A stretch of 58,131 nucleotides of DNA, taken from Bacteroidota bacterium. GTDB taxonomy: Bacteria; Bacteroidota; Bacteroidia; Bacteroidales; VadinHA17. Position numbers and translations under genes: made by a program. The stretch lies in assembly GCA_018262715.1 (NCBI GenBank), contig JADFDS010000013.1, forward strand, positions 1 to 58,131. Reading direction: 5' to 3'. Shown here piece after piece: positions 29,027-35,838 of the stretch (its first letter is position 1; the number at the start of each line of letters is the position of its first letter). The notes beneath the pieces were generated by a model. It saw nothing but the letters and a program-made list of their open reading frames with translations. It searched no databases and had not been told where the DNA came from.

Positions 29027-30497
29027 CCTTTTCGGGCTTAATGCCGGTAAGGAAGGCTCCTATCTTCCTGAAGAAGAGGATATAAGTTTCGGCATTCATT
29101 ATGGCCGCATCGGTAGTGGCCTTATAGGTCAGGAATGCGCCTATCGGGAGAAGGATAATAGTGGAGGCAAGCATGCCCAGGGGTATGCTTATAATCAGTT
29201 CCTTGGCAAACTTCTCACCGGAGAGGGTGATCACATAGTAAATTACGAAGAAGAGTACGGAGATCACTGCAGGGGTTCCTAGGCCGCCTTTCCGGATGAT
29301 AGCTCCCAGGGGTGCCCCGATAAAGAAGAAAACCAGGCAGGCAAAGGGAAGGGTAAATCTCTTGTACCTTTCAGCTTCGTATTTGCGGAGGTTTTTTGCT
29401 TCCGCCACGAGAGCCTCGCTCTTTTCGATCATGAATGAGGTGCCCTCCCGGGCGAAGCTCAGTGCTCTGCTGATGGTGGTGCCCCTGTCGTTGTAGCTCA
29501 GGGTGTCGAAAGCAGCCCGAGCATTGAACTTCTGTGTCTTCCATGGAGCAAGGGAATCTTCTACGTGTTTTACACCAGGTAAGCTGAAATGTGAGGTTGT
29601 GAGGAGCCTTGTCTGGTTGAACTCCGAGTAGTAGGCATCGGTCCTTGACCTGAACCTGGTGGAGAGTGAGTCAATAAAGTATGTAAGGTCAGCGGTATTC
29701 AGCATCGCGTAGTTGGAGCGGTAGATATCCATCCCTGACCGGTTCAGGCCGAAACCTTCCAGTTCCACCACCATTGTCTGTTCGGTGAACCTGTCACGTC
29801 TGAAGGGGTATTTTCGTTTCTCCTGCGGGACATTTTTCTCTTCTATATCCTTGTATACATGTCCGTTATACAGCGTCAGTATGAGGCCGCTTTCGTCGGC
29901 TGTCACATTCATGTAACCGCTGTCTGCATAAATGACCGCAGTGTTTCCTATTCCGTCCCTGTGGTCATAGACGTAGATCCCGTCGAGGCGGTTAGTTTCG
30001 GGGTCCTTGTCGGTTATCTTGATGCTGAAGCCGTCGATGCCATTATAGAAGGTTCCTGCCTGGATATTGAGTTCTGGCCGCATACGGCGAATGTCAGTCA
30101 GCAGTGTCCTTGCTTTCCGTGTTGAGATGGGAAGGATGTAATCAGCGAACAGGAATGATCCGATTGCGAGGAGGGAGGAGAAGACAAAGATAGGCATCAT
30201 GATTCTCTGGAGAGGCACGCCGGAAGATTTAAGGGCTGTCAGTTCGAGGAACTCGCCGAGGTTGCCGAAAGTCATCAGAGAGGCAAGGAGTATTGCCAGC
30301 GGGAGTGACAGGGGAACGAATGTAAGTGAGAACTGGAAGAGTAGTTCGCCGAGGACCTTGAGTTCAAGGCCTTTTCCGGCGAGGTCATCGACATACATCC
30401 AGAGGAACTGGAGAATGAAGATAATGAGCACGATGAAGAATGTCAGGACCAGCGGTCCGATAAACGATCTTATCATAAACAGATCGATCTTCTTCAT
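28998..30497 (-). CDS. LptF/LptG family lipopolysaccharide export permease
   Basis: A 499-residue YjgP/YjgQ-family membrane protein. Three N-terminal TM helices (about 12-125) include GNLGEFLELTALKSSGVPLQRIM, the coupling segment of this family. A large periplasmic beta-jellyroll region (about 130-360) and three C-terminal TM helices (about 375-475; FACLVFFFIGAPLGAIIRKGG) follow. LptF and LptG with the LptB ATPase extract LPS from the inner membrane; only one permease is present here. It is the first gene of a five-gene operon that continues through GT4, GT2, ribBA and fmt. Confidence 0.92.
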   Translation of the reverse strand: MKKIDLFMIRSFIGPLVLTFFIVLIIFILQFLWMYVDDLAGKGLELKVLGELLFQFSLTFVPLSLPLAILLASLMTFGNLGEFLELTALKSSGVPLQRIMMPIFVFSSLLAIGSFLFADYILPISTRKARTLLTDIRRMRPELNIQAGTFYNGIDGFSIKITDKDPETNRLDGIYVYDHRDGIGNTAVIYADSGYMNVTADESGLILTLYNGHVYKDIEEKNVPQEKRKYPFRRDRFTEQTMVVELEGFGLNRSGMDIYRSNYAMLNTADLTYFIDSLSTRFRSRTDAYYSEFNQTRLLTTSHFSLPGVKHVEDSLAPWKTQKFNARAAFDTLSYNDRGTTISRALSFAREGTSFMIEKSEALVAEAKNLRKYEAERYKRFTLPFACLVFFFIGAPLGAIIRKGGLGTPAVISVLFFVIYYVITLSGEKFAKELIISIPLGMLASTIILLPIGAFLTYKATTDAAIMNAETYILFFRKIGAFLTGIKPEKDDEDTGTGA

Positions 30498-30513
30498 TGT
30501 CTCGGGTGTGGTG

Positions 30514-30545
30514 CAAACGTACGTTATTTTTGAGAAAGATGCAAA
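30514..30545 (-). promoter_or_regulatory. Promoter for the lptF/G-GT4-GT2-ribBA-fmt operon
   Basis: On the minus strand TTTG (30545-30542), a 20-nt spacer and TACGTTTG (30521-30514) form a near-ideal Bacteroidota promoter. It lies between the START-like gene stop and the LptF/G start at 30497. Confidence 0.7.
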
Positions 30546-30551
30546 GCTCTC

Positions 30552-30938
30552 TCACTCGGTGACGCCGAGGACTTTTTTCAGGTATGAGATCTGGGTGTCC
30601 CAGAGGTCTCTGGCATCTTCGATTTCATCCTCTTCTGCATGGTCGGTAATGATAAGTGCAGTATCATTGGTGAGTTCATGGATAATTATTCTGAATTCGA
30701 AGAAGTTTGATTCGGTGTCGGCGAAGTCGAGCCAGTCGAATCTGACGGCTTTATTTTCCCTTGCGTAGATGAGCCGGGCTCTTGCCTCTGTCTTATCCCA
30801 GTGGAAGGTGAAGACATCGCCGTCGACAGTGACATTGTCAGCGAACCATTCTGACAGTCCTTCCGGGGTGCTCAGCCTGTCGTAAAGAACTCTTACCGGT
30901 GTATTCAGGGTGTATTCAATTTCAAATCTGGCTCTCAT
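30552..30938 (-). CDS. START-like / SRPBCC domain protein
   Basis: A 128-residue cytosolic protein of the helix-grip (SRPBCC/AHSA1-like) fold: FEIEYTLNTPVRVLYDRLSTPEGLSEWFADNV at the start, alternating strands, then a C-terminal helix (ARDLWDTQISYLKKVLG). In Bacteroidota this short form is widespread and annotated as START-like; its ligand is unknown. It is just upstream of the LptF/G operon and divergent from the tRNA locus. Confidence 0.85.
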   Translation of the reverse strand: MRARFEIEYTLNTPVRVLYDRLSTPEGLSEWFADNVTVDGDVFTFHWDKTEARARLIYARENKAVRFDWLDFADTESNFFEFRIIIHELTNDTALIITDHAEEDEIEDARDLWDTQISYLKKVLGVTE

Positions 30939-30989
30939 TTCAGGGAAGGACTGTCATGCAATATAAAAATAATAGATGAAAAGAAAAAG

Positions 30990-31023
30990 TTTGTTCGGCA
31001 AAATGAAAAAATATTTATATTTG
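30990..31023 (+). promoter_or_regulatory. Promoter for the tRNA-Met locus
   Basis: TTTG (30990-30993), a 22-nt spacer and TATATTTG (31016-31023). The -7 element is identical to the one before the tRNA-like units at the left edge. Transcription from about 31029 would place both tRNA-like units (31061-31221) in the leader of the tRNA-Met transcript. Confidence 0.7.
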
Positions 31024-31060
31024 CAGCCTTGAAAAACCCGCCTTTTAGCGGTAAGAAATC

Positions 31061-31126
31061 TCAGATGGTCAGAGCGTCCCGCATCCGACATCAGGAGGAT
31101 CGGGAAGGTTGAGAGTTCAGTGAAAT
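31061..31126 (+). repeat. tRNA-like unit A (66 nt) in the tRNA-Met leader
   Basis: The unit opens with a D-arm-like TCAGATGGTCAGAGCG, matching the downstream tRNA-Met D-arm. Then comes a long imperfect hairpin in the anticodon-arm position (TCCCG-C-ATCC ... GGAT-CGGGA), GGTTGAGAGTTC like a 5' T-arm, and an end in AGTGAAAT without a 3' T-strand or acceptor strand. It is identical to unit B at 61 of 66 positions. A small CCGC/GCGG hairpin precedes it. Confidence 0.7.
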
Positions 31127-31155
31127 AGTTATATGGCGACCCCGACAGGTCGGGG

Positions 31156-31221
31156 TCAGATGGTCAGAGCGTCCCGTATCCGACTTCAGGAGGATCGGGA
31201 AGGTCGAGAGTTCATTAAAAT
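31156..31221 (+). repeat. tRNA-like unit B (66 nt) in the tRNA-Met leader
   Basis: Same architecture as unit A, 95 nt downstream. It ends TTCATTAAAAT, 4 nt before the true tRNA begins. It is preceded by GGCGA (the same acceptor start as tRNA-Met) and a perfect CCCCGAC-AG-GTCGGGG inverted repeat (31140-31155). The five differences from unit A lie in the hairpin and the 3' tail. Confidence 0.7.
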
Positions 31222-31225
31222 ATTT

Positions 31226-31299
31226 GGCGAGATAGCTCAGATGGTTAGAGCGCATGATTCATAATCATGAGGTCCCGAGTTCAATTCTCGGTCTCGCTA
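31226..31299 (+). tRNA. tRNA-Met (anticodon CAT), elongator type
   Basis: A complete cloverleaf. Acceptor GGCGAGA / TCTCGCT (one G-T pair at position 1-72). D-arm GCTCAGATGGTTAGAGC. Anticodon stem CATGA / TCATG with loop TTCATAA and anticodon CAT. T-arm CCGAG-TTCAATT-CTCGG. Discriminator A. No CCA is encoded. The paired G1 start and D-arm differ from the initiator tRNA (1-72 mismatch), so an elongator tRNA is likely. A lysidine-modified Ile tRNA also has CAT, but the anticodon stem and variable loop resemble elongator Met. Confidence 0.93.
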
Positions 31300-31314
31300 C
31301 AACGGAAAGCACCG
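31299..31314. repeat. 16-bp inverted repeat, left arm
   Basis: ACAACGGAAAGCACCG begins at the discriminator base of the tRNA. Its exact reverse complement lies at 31423-31438. The arms enclose the tRNA terminator and 108 bp in total. Confidence 0.7.
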
Positions 31315-31340
31315 GTAATCTGCAGAAGGCAGATTACCGG
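31312..31340 (+). terminator. Terminator of the tRNA-Met transcript
   Basis: The stem CCGGTAATCTGC / GCAGATTACCGG (12 bp) is closed by AGAAG and followed by CCTTTTTGTTTT. Confidence 0.88.
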
Positions 31341-31422
31341 CCTTTTTGTTTTATGACTGAGCTGAAAACTTGTTTTCGGGCGACAGAATAAAACGAAAAG
31401 GCCATGGCAGCGCTTTGCGTTG

Positions 31423-31438
31423 CGGTGCTTTCCGTTGT
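31423..31438. repeat. 16-bp inverted repeat, right arm
   Basis: CGGTGCTTTCCGTTGT is the exact reverse complement of 31299-31314. It lies beyond the terminator. Confidence 0.7.
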
Positions 31439-31452
31439 TAAGCCCCCTTCCT

Positions 31453-31489
31453 GAGAATCACGACCCGCCGGCAGCGGGTCGTAATTCTC
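31453..31489. repeat. Long hairpin overlapping a tRNA 3'-end copy
   Basis: GAGAAT-c-ACGACCCGC, loop CGGCA, GCGGGTCGT-a-ATTCTC: a 15-bp imperfect stem. Its 3' arm overlaps the duplicated tRNA 3' end that follows. Confidence 0.6.
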
Positions 31490-31500
31490 TCTCTCGCTAC
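31483..31500 (+). repeat. Duplicated 3' end of tRNA-Met
   Basis: AATTCTCTCTCTCGCTAC matches the tRNA 3' end at 31283-31300 (AATTCTCGGTCTCGCTAC) at 16 of 18 positions, exactly 200 bp downstream. It forms a direct repeat around the inverted-repeat segment, like an attachment-site duplication or the remnant of a second tRNA copy. Confidence 0.65.
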
Positions 31501-31504
31501 AGAC

Positions 31505-31534
31505 AGTCCGGTCTTTACAGATCGGACTTTTTTT
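31505..31534 (+). terminator. Second terminator at the tRNA locus
   Basis: The stem AGTCCG / CGGACT, with an inner TCT/AGA pairing, is followed by a run of seven T. It lies directly after the duplicated tRNA 3' end and 13 bp before the GIY-YIG gene. Confidence 0.75.
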
Positions 31535-31547
31535 GTAAATTAGTTTT

Positions 31548-31796
31548 GTGAAATATTATGTCTATATCATTTACAGTCAGTTAAAGAACCGTTATTATAC
31601 CGGTTATTCCAGCGACCCGGCAGAACGGCTCATTGAACACAATCTTGGAGCTACGCCTTCAACAAGACCCGGCAGGCCATGGACATTAATCTATACTGAA
31701 GAATTCGAGGACAAGACCGCAGCCATCAGGCGTGAAAATGAGATCAAGAAGATGAAAAGCCGTAAGTACGTTGAAAGGCTTGCAGGCATCAATTGA
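31548..31796 (+). CDS. Solitary GIY-YIG nuclease-superfamily protein
   Basis: An 82-residue UPF0213-type protein made of the GIY-YIG core alone: YYVYIIYSQLKNRYYTGYSS (YVY...YTG version of the motif), then ERLIEHNLG, TPSTRPGRPWTLIYTEEF and a C-terminal helix AAIRRENEIKKMKSRKYVERL with the conserved Arg/Glu. The only in-frame start is GTG at 31548. Such single-domain proteins are abundant in Bacteroidota, often beside RNA genes; biochemical roles are mostly unproven. A TAgtTTTG element (31541-31548) ends at the GTG and would make a leaderless message. A weak CCGCC/GGCGG hairpin follows (31827-31843). Confidence 0.88.
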   Translation: MKYYVYIIYSQLKNRYYTGYSSDPAERLIEHNLGATPSTRPGRPWTLIYTEEFEDKTAAIRRENEIKKMKSRKYVERLAGIN

Positions 31797-31975
31797 CTGT
31801 CAGTTGGTATTCCTGGGAAAATCTAACCGCCGGCATCGGGCGGCAATTTTGCCTGGATGAAGAGAGTCCCCGTTATTTTTTTCTGATATAGTTTGAAGGA
31901 GTTAAGAAAAGTTAGTAAATTTAACTGTAGTAAAATTGTTCCGACTCCGACCATTCACTAAAACTATCCTTCCAA

Positions 31976-33295
31976 ATGAAAAAGCTGCTCTTCGCATCAG
32001 TGATGCTGATCATGTTGTGTGCATCGTTTCTTACGGCACAGAAAAAGGTAATCTTCAGTGCCACACCGTCTGACGCGGGAATCTATCTTGAAAAAAACAA
32101 TGAATTCACCCTTCTGGGACAGGGATCCTATGAACTGAAAATAGGGTCAGATGAGGTTTATACCATAAAGATATGGAAGGAGGGATTCGAGCCTTTTGTG
32201 AAATCCTACACCAGGACGAACAATGGGACACTGACAGAGAATGTTGAACTCCAAAACCGGGTGGTGAAAGTCGTGGCCTCTCCCAATACCACCGAGGTTT
32301 ATGCTGATAATGTTTATGTTGGCAAGGGAGGGGAGGAGCTTGAGGTTGTGGTACGGTATAACAACATGGTCAATCTGGAGGTCAGGGGAGAGGGGTATCA
32401 GACTGTAAGGCGCTCGTATTATAACATGGAAAATACAGAGATCCCGCCGCTGAAGGAGAACATTGAGCTGGCAGAAAGACTTGTAAAGATTCTGGCCAGC
32501 CCTCCCGGATGCCTTATATCTGTTGACGGGAAGCCTGTCGGAGAGACCTCGGCCGAGGTTGTTGTCCCCAAAGGATCATGCATAACGCTCAAGGTGGTCA
32601 AGGATGGGTATGCCCCCTTTGAAAAGTCATATTGCAACAAGCCCGAAGTAGCCCTTCCGCCGATATCCGAGGAAATTATTCTGAAGGACAGAATCGTGCA
32701 AATAAATACCACTCCCGAGGATGCAGCTATCAGGGTTGATGGCAGGGCAGTGGGTAAAGGGAACTATTCGTTGCTGGTAAAACGTGATCAGTGTGCTGAG
32801 ATCGAGGTGATGAAAGACGGCTTTGACACAAACAAGAAGTCATATTGCAACAAGGCAAACATGAGTGAACCCCCGGTAACGGATCACATCAGGCTTGCCG
32901 AGGATGAGGCGTGGCTTTCATCAATCAGAAGCGATCAGGCCAATGTCAACTTTTCAATACCTGTTAATTCCAGCCTTGGTAATGATGCTGCATGGAAAAT
33001 TATCGGACAGATTGTTATGGAGAAGTTCGATGTGATCGAAATCAGTGATCCAGTTACGGGTTACCTGAGGACTGCGTGGAATGTGAAGCTTTTCGGGAAC
33101 GGTAAGACCATCCGGACCCGTTGCATAGTTAAGCTGGGAAATTCGAATCCATTGCGTTACGTGATCAAGATCGTCAGCGAGGAGAGTATTGTTCCGGGCA
33201 CCAGTGTGAAGGAAGACGAAAACTTCAAGGAATGGGACAGGATACTGAATACCTATAAAGACATAATAGGAGAAATTCAGGCGAGAATCAGCTGA
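31976..33295 (+). CDS. Secreted PEGA-like repeat protein
   Basis: A 439-residue protein with a signal peptide (1-21, ending FLTAQ). It has four consecutive PEGA-like beta repeats of about 75 residues (about 22-310). Each has a VxxxxxPxxAxIxVDGxxVGxG-type core followed by DGYxxxxKSYxN; repeats three and four share KSYCNK, giving paired Cys. A C-terminal domain (about 315-439; GNDAAWKIIGQIVMEKFDVIEISD) resembles small lipoprotein-type folds but I cannot name it. PEGA domains occur in surface and S-layer-associated proteins. It is probably a periplasmic or outer-membrane surface protein, with no clear promoter or partner. Confidence 0.75.
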   Translation: MKKLLFASVMLIMLCASFLTAQKKVIFSATPSDAGIYLEKNNEFTLLGQGSYELKIGSDEVYTIKIWKEGFEPFVKSYTRTNNGTLTENVELQNRVVKVVASPNTTEVYADNVYVGKGGEELEVVVRYNNMVNLEVRGEGYQTVRRSYYNMENTEIPPLKENIELAERLVKILASPPGCLISVDGKPVGETSAEVVVPKGSCITLKVVKDGYAPFEKSYCNKPEVALPPISEEIILKDRIVQINTTPEDAAIRVDGRAVGKGNYSLLVKRDQCAEIEVMKDGFDTNKKSYCNKANMSEPPVTDHIRLAEDEAWLSSIRSDQANVNFSIPVNSSLGNDAAWKIIGQIVMEKFDVIEISDPVTGYLRTAWNVKLFGNGKTIRTRCIVKLGNSNPLRYVIKIVSEESIVPGTSVKEDENFKEWDRILNTYKDIIGEIQARIS

Positions 33296-33328
33296 GATCC
33301 GGTGTGGCAATCCCGTATCTCTCCGGTA

Positions 33329-33844
33329 CTAAAAAATAATCTTAATCCCCGCTGTCACGGGAGTGATGGCAATTGTCAGGCTTGGACCAGATGCAATACC
33401 GGCAGACGAATGTGAATTATAGAGGTTAATTGACCTGACAAACTGGGCATTGCCTTTAAGCAGGAAGGGAATGCCCGCCAGTGCCATGCCGCAACCTATC
33501 AGAAAAGGACCTGTGTTGGCGCCGGATACATCAAGGCTGCCACTGTTAAGTGTCTCAAGATCATTAAGGGTGCTGATCAGTGAGGATGCTCCTATCACCA
33601 GACAACCACCGCCAAGGAGACCGAGACCAATACCGGAATTCCTGGATGATTTTTTCAATTCATCGGCTGATCCAGTATAGCCTGACAGAACGGTTCGTAT
33701 TTCCTTCCGGTCAAGACGCTGGCCGTTCTGAAAATACTGGATGGCCAACCCCTTTTTCTCAGTGGTTATCGGACCTGGTTGCTGCGCTGCGGCCGACATG
33801 CACGAAATGGTGCAGATTACGGCAATTATGACACTTCTTATCAT
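33329..33844 (-). CDS. Small exported protein of unknown function
   Basis: A 171-residue protein with a signal peptide (about 1-20, SCMSAAAQ). Two Gly-rich hydrophobic segments (about 72-90 IGLGLLGGGCLVIGASSLI; about 112-128 PFLIGCGMALAGIPFLL) look like membrane helices or a helical hairpin. The C-terminus is strand-like and ends in Phe (ITPVTAGIKIIF), as in outer-membrane proteins. No family recognised. It converges on the PEGA-like gene. Confidence 0.65.
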   Translation of the reverse strand: MIRSVIIAVICTISCMSAAAQQPGPITTEKKGLAIQYFQNGQRLDRKEIRTVLSGYTGSADELKKSSRNSGIGLGLLGGGCLVIGASSLISTLNDLETLNSGSLDVSGANTGPFLIGCGMALAGIPFLLKGNAQFVRSINLYNSHSSAGIASGPSLTIAITPVTAGIKIIF

Positions 33845-34091
33845 ACGGATTCGTTTTTAAAACATTGATAACAGGTATTATTTATGACGAAAAGTTAGGT
33901 AATATTATTAAATATTTAATATATTAGCCTGAAAACAAAATAATATTAATCCTGAGCTGTTTTTGGCAGGGCCGGAGAGAAAGAGTTTAATTATTAGCTG
34001 AAGTGTTCAGGTGAAGTTTCTCCTGAACCTGGTTTAATGCGGAGTAAACAAAAAGCTATAGTCCTTTTCAAATAACTAAAATGTCAGCAGG

Positions 34092-34535
34092 ATGAGAACA
34101 AAGAATTATTTAATTGGCCTTGTCATTGGGGTGTTGATCTTCTCTGTTTCAACTCTGGAAACCAATGCTCAGAGTCAGTATGCCGCTTGGCGTGACCGCA
34201 GTGATGAGCTGCCCGGGATGATCAGTGACGGTGAAATGTTGCTGATTGCGGGTGGAGCAGTACTGGTTATCGGAGGTGTGATAACATATATTATTATCAA
34301 AAAGAAGCAGGACAACAAGCTTGAGGCAATGTTGCCCGACTGCTGTGGTATGACAGGAACTGAAAGGATTGTTTCTGGCCGGACACAGGGCAGCTCACTT
34401 GGATCACTTTACAATGACATCTCCAGGGCCACGGACCAGGCATCAGTGCTGATCTTCTCAAGGCTGGACAAGATACCTAATCCGGGTCAGGGACAGAACA
34501 ATGTTCTTTCAATGGGGGTATTGATTAAGTTTTAG
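34092..34535 (+). CDS. Small membrane/exported protein of unknown function
   Basis: A 147-residue protein with a signal peptide or TM (about 8-27, ending TNAQS), a second TM at about 50-69 followed by KKKQ, and a soluble tail containing a CC pair (PDCCGM). The last residues (NNVLSMGVLIKF) are strand-like and end in Phe, as in the neighbouring 171-residue protein. No family recognised. Nothing clear is seen in the AT-rich 33845-34091 upstream. Confidence 0.6.
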   Translation: MRTKNYLIGLVIGVLIFSVSTLETNAQSQYAAWRDRSDELPGMISDGEMLLIAGGAVLVIGGVITYIIIKKKQDNKLEAMLPDCCGMTGTERIVSGRTQGSSLGSLYNDISRATDQASVLIFSRLDKIPNPGQGQNNVLSMGVLIKF

Positions 34536-34577
34536 CGGTTATTTGGATAGGACTGGGTGCATCTCTGTAAAAAAAAA

Positions 34578-34596
34578 GACGCCCGTTCAGGGCGTC
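34578..34596 (-). terminator. Terminator of the TPR protein gene
   Basis: The stem GACGCCC / GGGCGTC (7 bp) has loop GTTCA. On the minus strand it is followed by nine consecutive T. Confidence 0.88.
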
Positions 34597-34627
34597 CTAT
34601 GGAATTCCGATACAAAGATCAGGCTAA

Positions 34628-35602
34628 CTATTGACATTTGAGGTTTGTCCTCTGTGCCTTTGCTGCCTCTGCAAACGGACCGTAGAGTGCATTCTTGAAT
34701 GACTCGCATGCGGCAGCGGTGTCACCCTTGCCCACCTGTGCAACGGCGAGCTGATAATAGAACATTGCCTTGGCTTCTGCGTCACCTGTCTCCAGATCCA
34801 GCCCTTTCTGTGCATACTCGGCACCTTCGGTGAAGCTGTTTTTCTTGTTATAGACATCGGCAAAGAAATAGAACATGGTCTTGTCGTCACCATACTTTGC
34901 TGCTCTGTTCAGCAGAGCCAGCGCTTCGTCGAGTTTATTGGCACTGTTGGCTTTTGATCCTGCTGCGCGAAAATACTCAAGTGCGGCGCCTTTAGCCTGT
35001 ACGGCCTTGTCGGCATCCTTCGCGGGATCAAGCTTAGCCAGGAACTGGTCGATGGTCTGCTCGAAGAGATCAGCCTCATCACGGTTCTTATAAATAAGAG
35101 CCTTGTTATAAATAGAGGCAATGTGATCAGGATTCAGCGTCAGCACACTGTCAAATGCGAGCATCGCATTGTCATAGTCATCGGCAGAGAAGAATTCGGT
35201 TGCCATCTTGTAGTAACCGTTGACAAGGATCTTTTTTGAATTCTCTCCGTGGGTTTTGCTCCCGTACTTTTCAGCCATGGCACCTGCAAGTTTCGAGGCT
35301 GCGATTATCTCGGCAGCAGGTTTCTTTTCGTTGTAAGCAGTGGCAGCAAGCTTATAGTATAGTCCGGGTAGTACCTGTACGGCCTTCTGTTTCAGATCAT
35401 TGGTAGTTTCACCAACCTTGTCGGACAGTTCAATCACCTTCTCGAAAGCAGTTATCGCTGTCGGAACATCAGTCTGGATCGCCTTGGCGCCTTCATTGTA
35501 AACTGCTATAACCTCATTACGGTCCTGTGCATTCAGGCCGGAGGCAAAGAATGCTGAAAAAGCCAGCACACAAGCTATTGAACATAAAAGTTTCATCTTC
35601 AT
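34628..35602 (-). CDS. Exported tetratricopeptide-repeat protein
   Basis: A 324-residue protein with a signal peptide (1-25, ending GLNAQ). It has about six TPR-like helical pairs, clearest in YNEGAKAIQTDVPTAITAFEKVI, DDYDNAMLAFDSVLTLNPDHIASIYNKALIY, LDEALALLNRAAKYGDD and AMFYYQLAVAQVGKGDTAAACESFKNAL. TPR arrays bind partner proteins; this one should act in the periplasm or at the outer membrane. It is monocistronic, with its own terminator. The 35603-35838 gap upstream is AT-rich without a recognised element. Confidence 0.85.
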   Translation of the reverse strand: MKMKLLCSIACVLAFSAFFASGLNAQDRNEVIAVYNEGAKAIQTDVPTAITAFEKVIELSDKVGETTNDLKQKAVQVLPGLYYKLAATAYNEKKPAAEIIAASKLAGAMAEKYGSKTHGENSKKILVNGYYKMATEFFSADDYDNAMLAFDSVLTLNPDHIASIYNKALIYKNRDEADLFEQTIDQFLAKLDPAKDADKAVQAKGAALEYFRAAGSKANSANKLDEALALLNRAAKYGDDKTMFYFFADVYNKKNSFTEGAEYAQKGLDLETGDAEAKAMFYYQLAVAQVGKGDTAAACESFKNALYGPFAEAAKAQRTNLKCQ

Positions 35603-35838
35603 TTTCAGTTTATTTTACGAATTATCAAAAATCAGGCCTTTTATTAGCCCGTAAATATAAAAAATATGATGAATTATTCAGGATACATGTAAAATTCACA
35701 ATAAAAAAACGGATCGTGAAGATTGAAATTTACGGATTGCAGCGTAAAACCGGTCATGTGAAGAAACAGTTTGAACTCAATGTTAAATAAACATCCGGAA
35801 TAAAATGTATTTTTAAACCTCTCAAAAATCTGCGGGAC

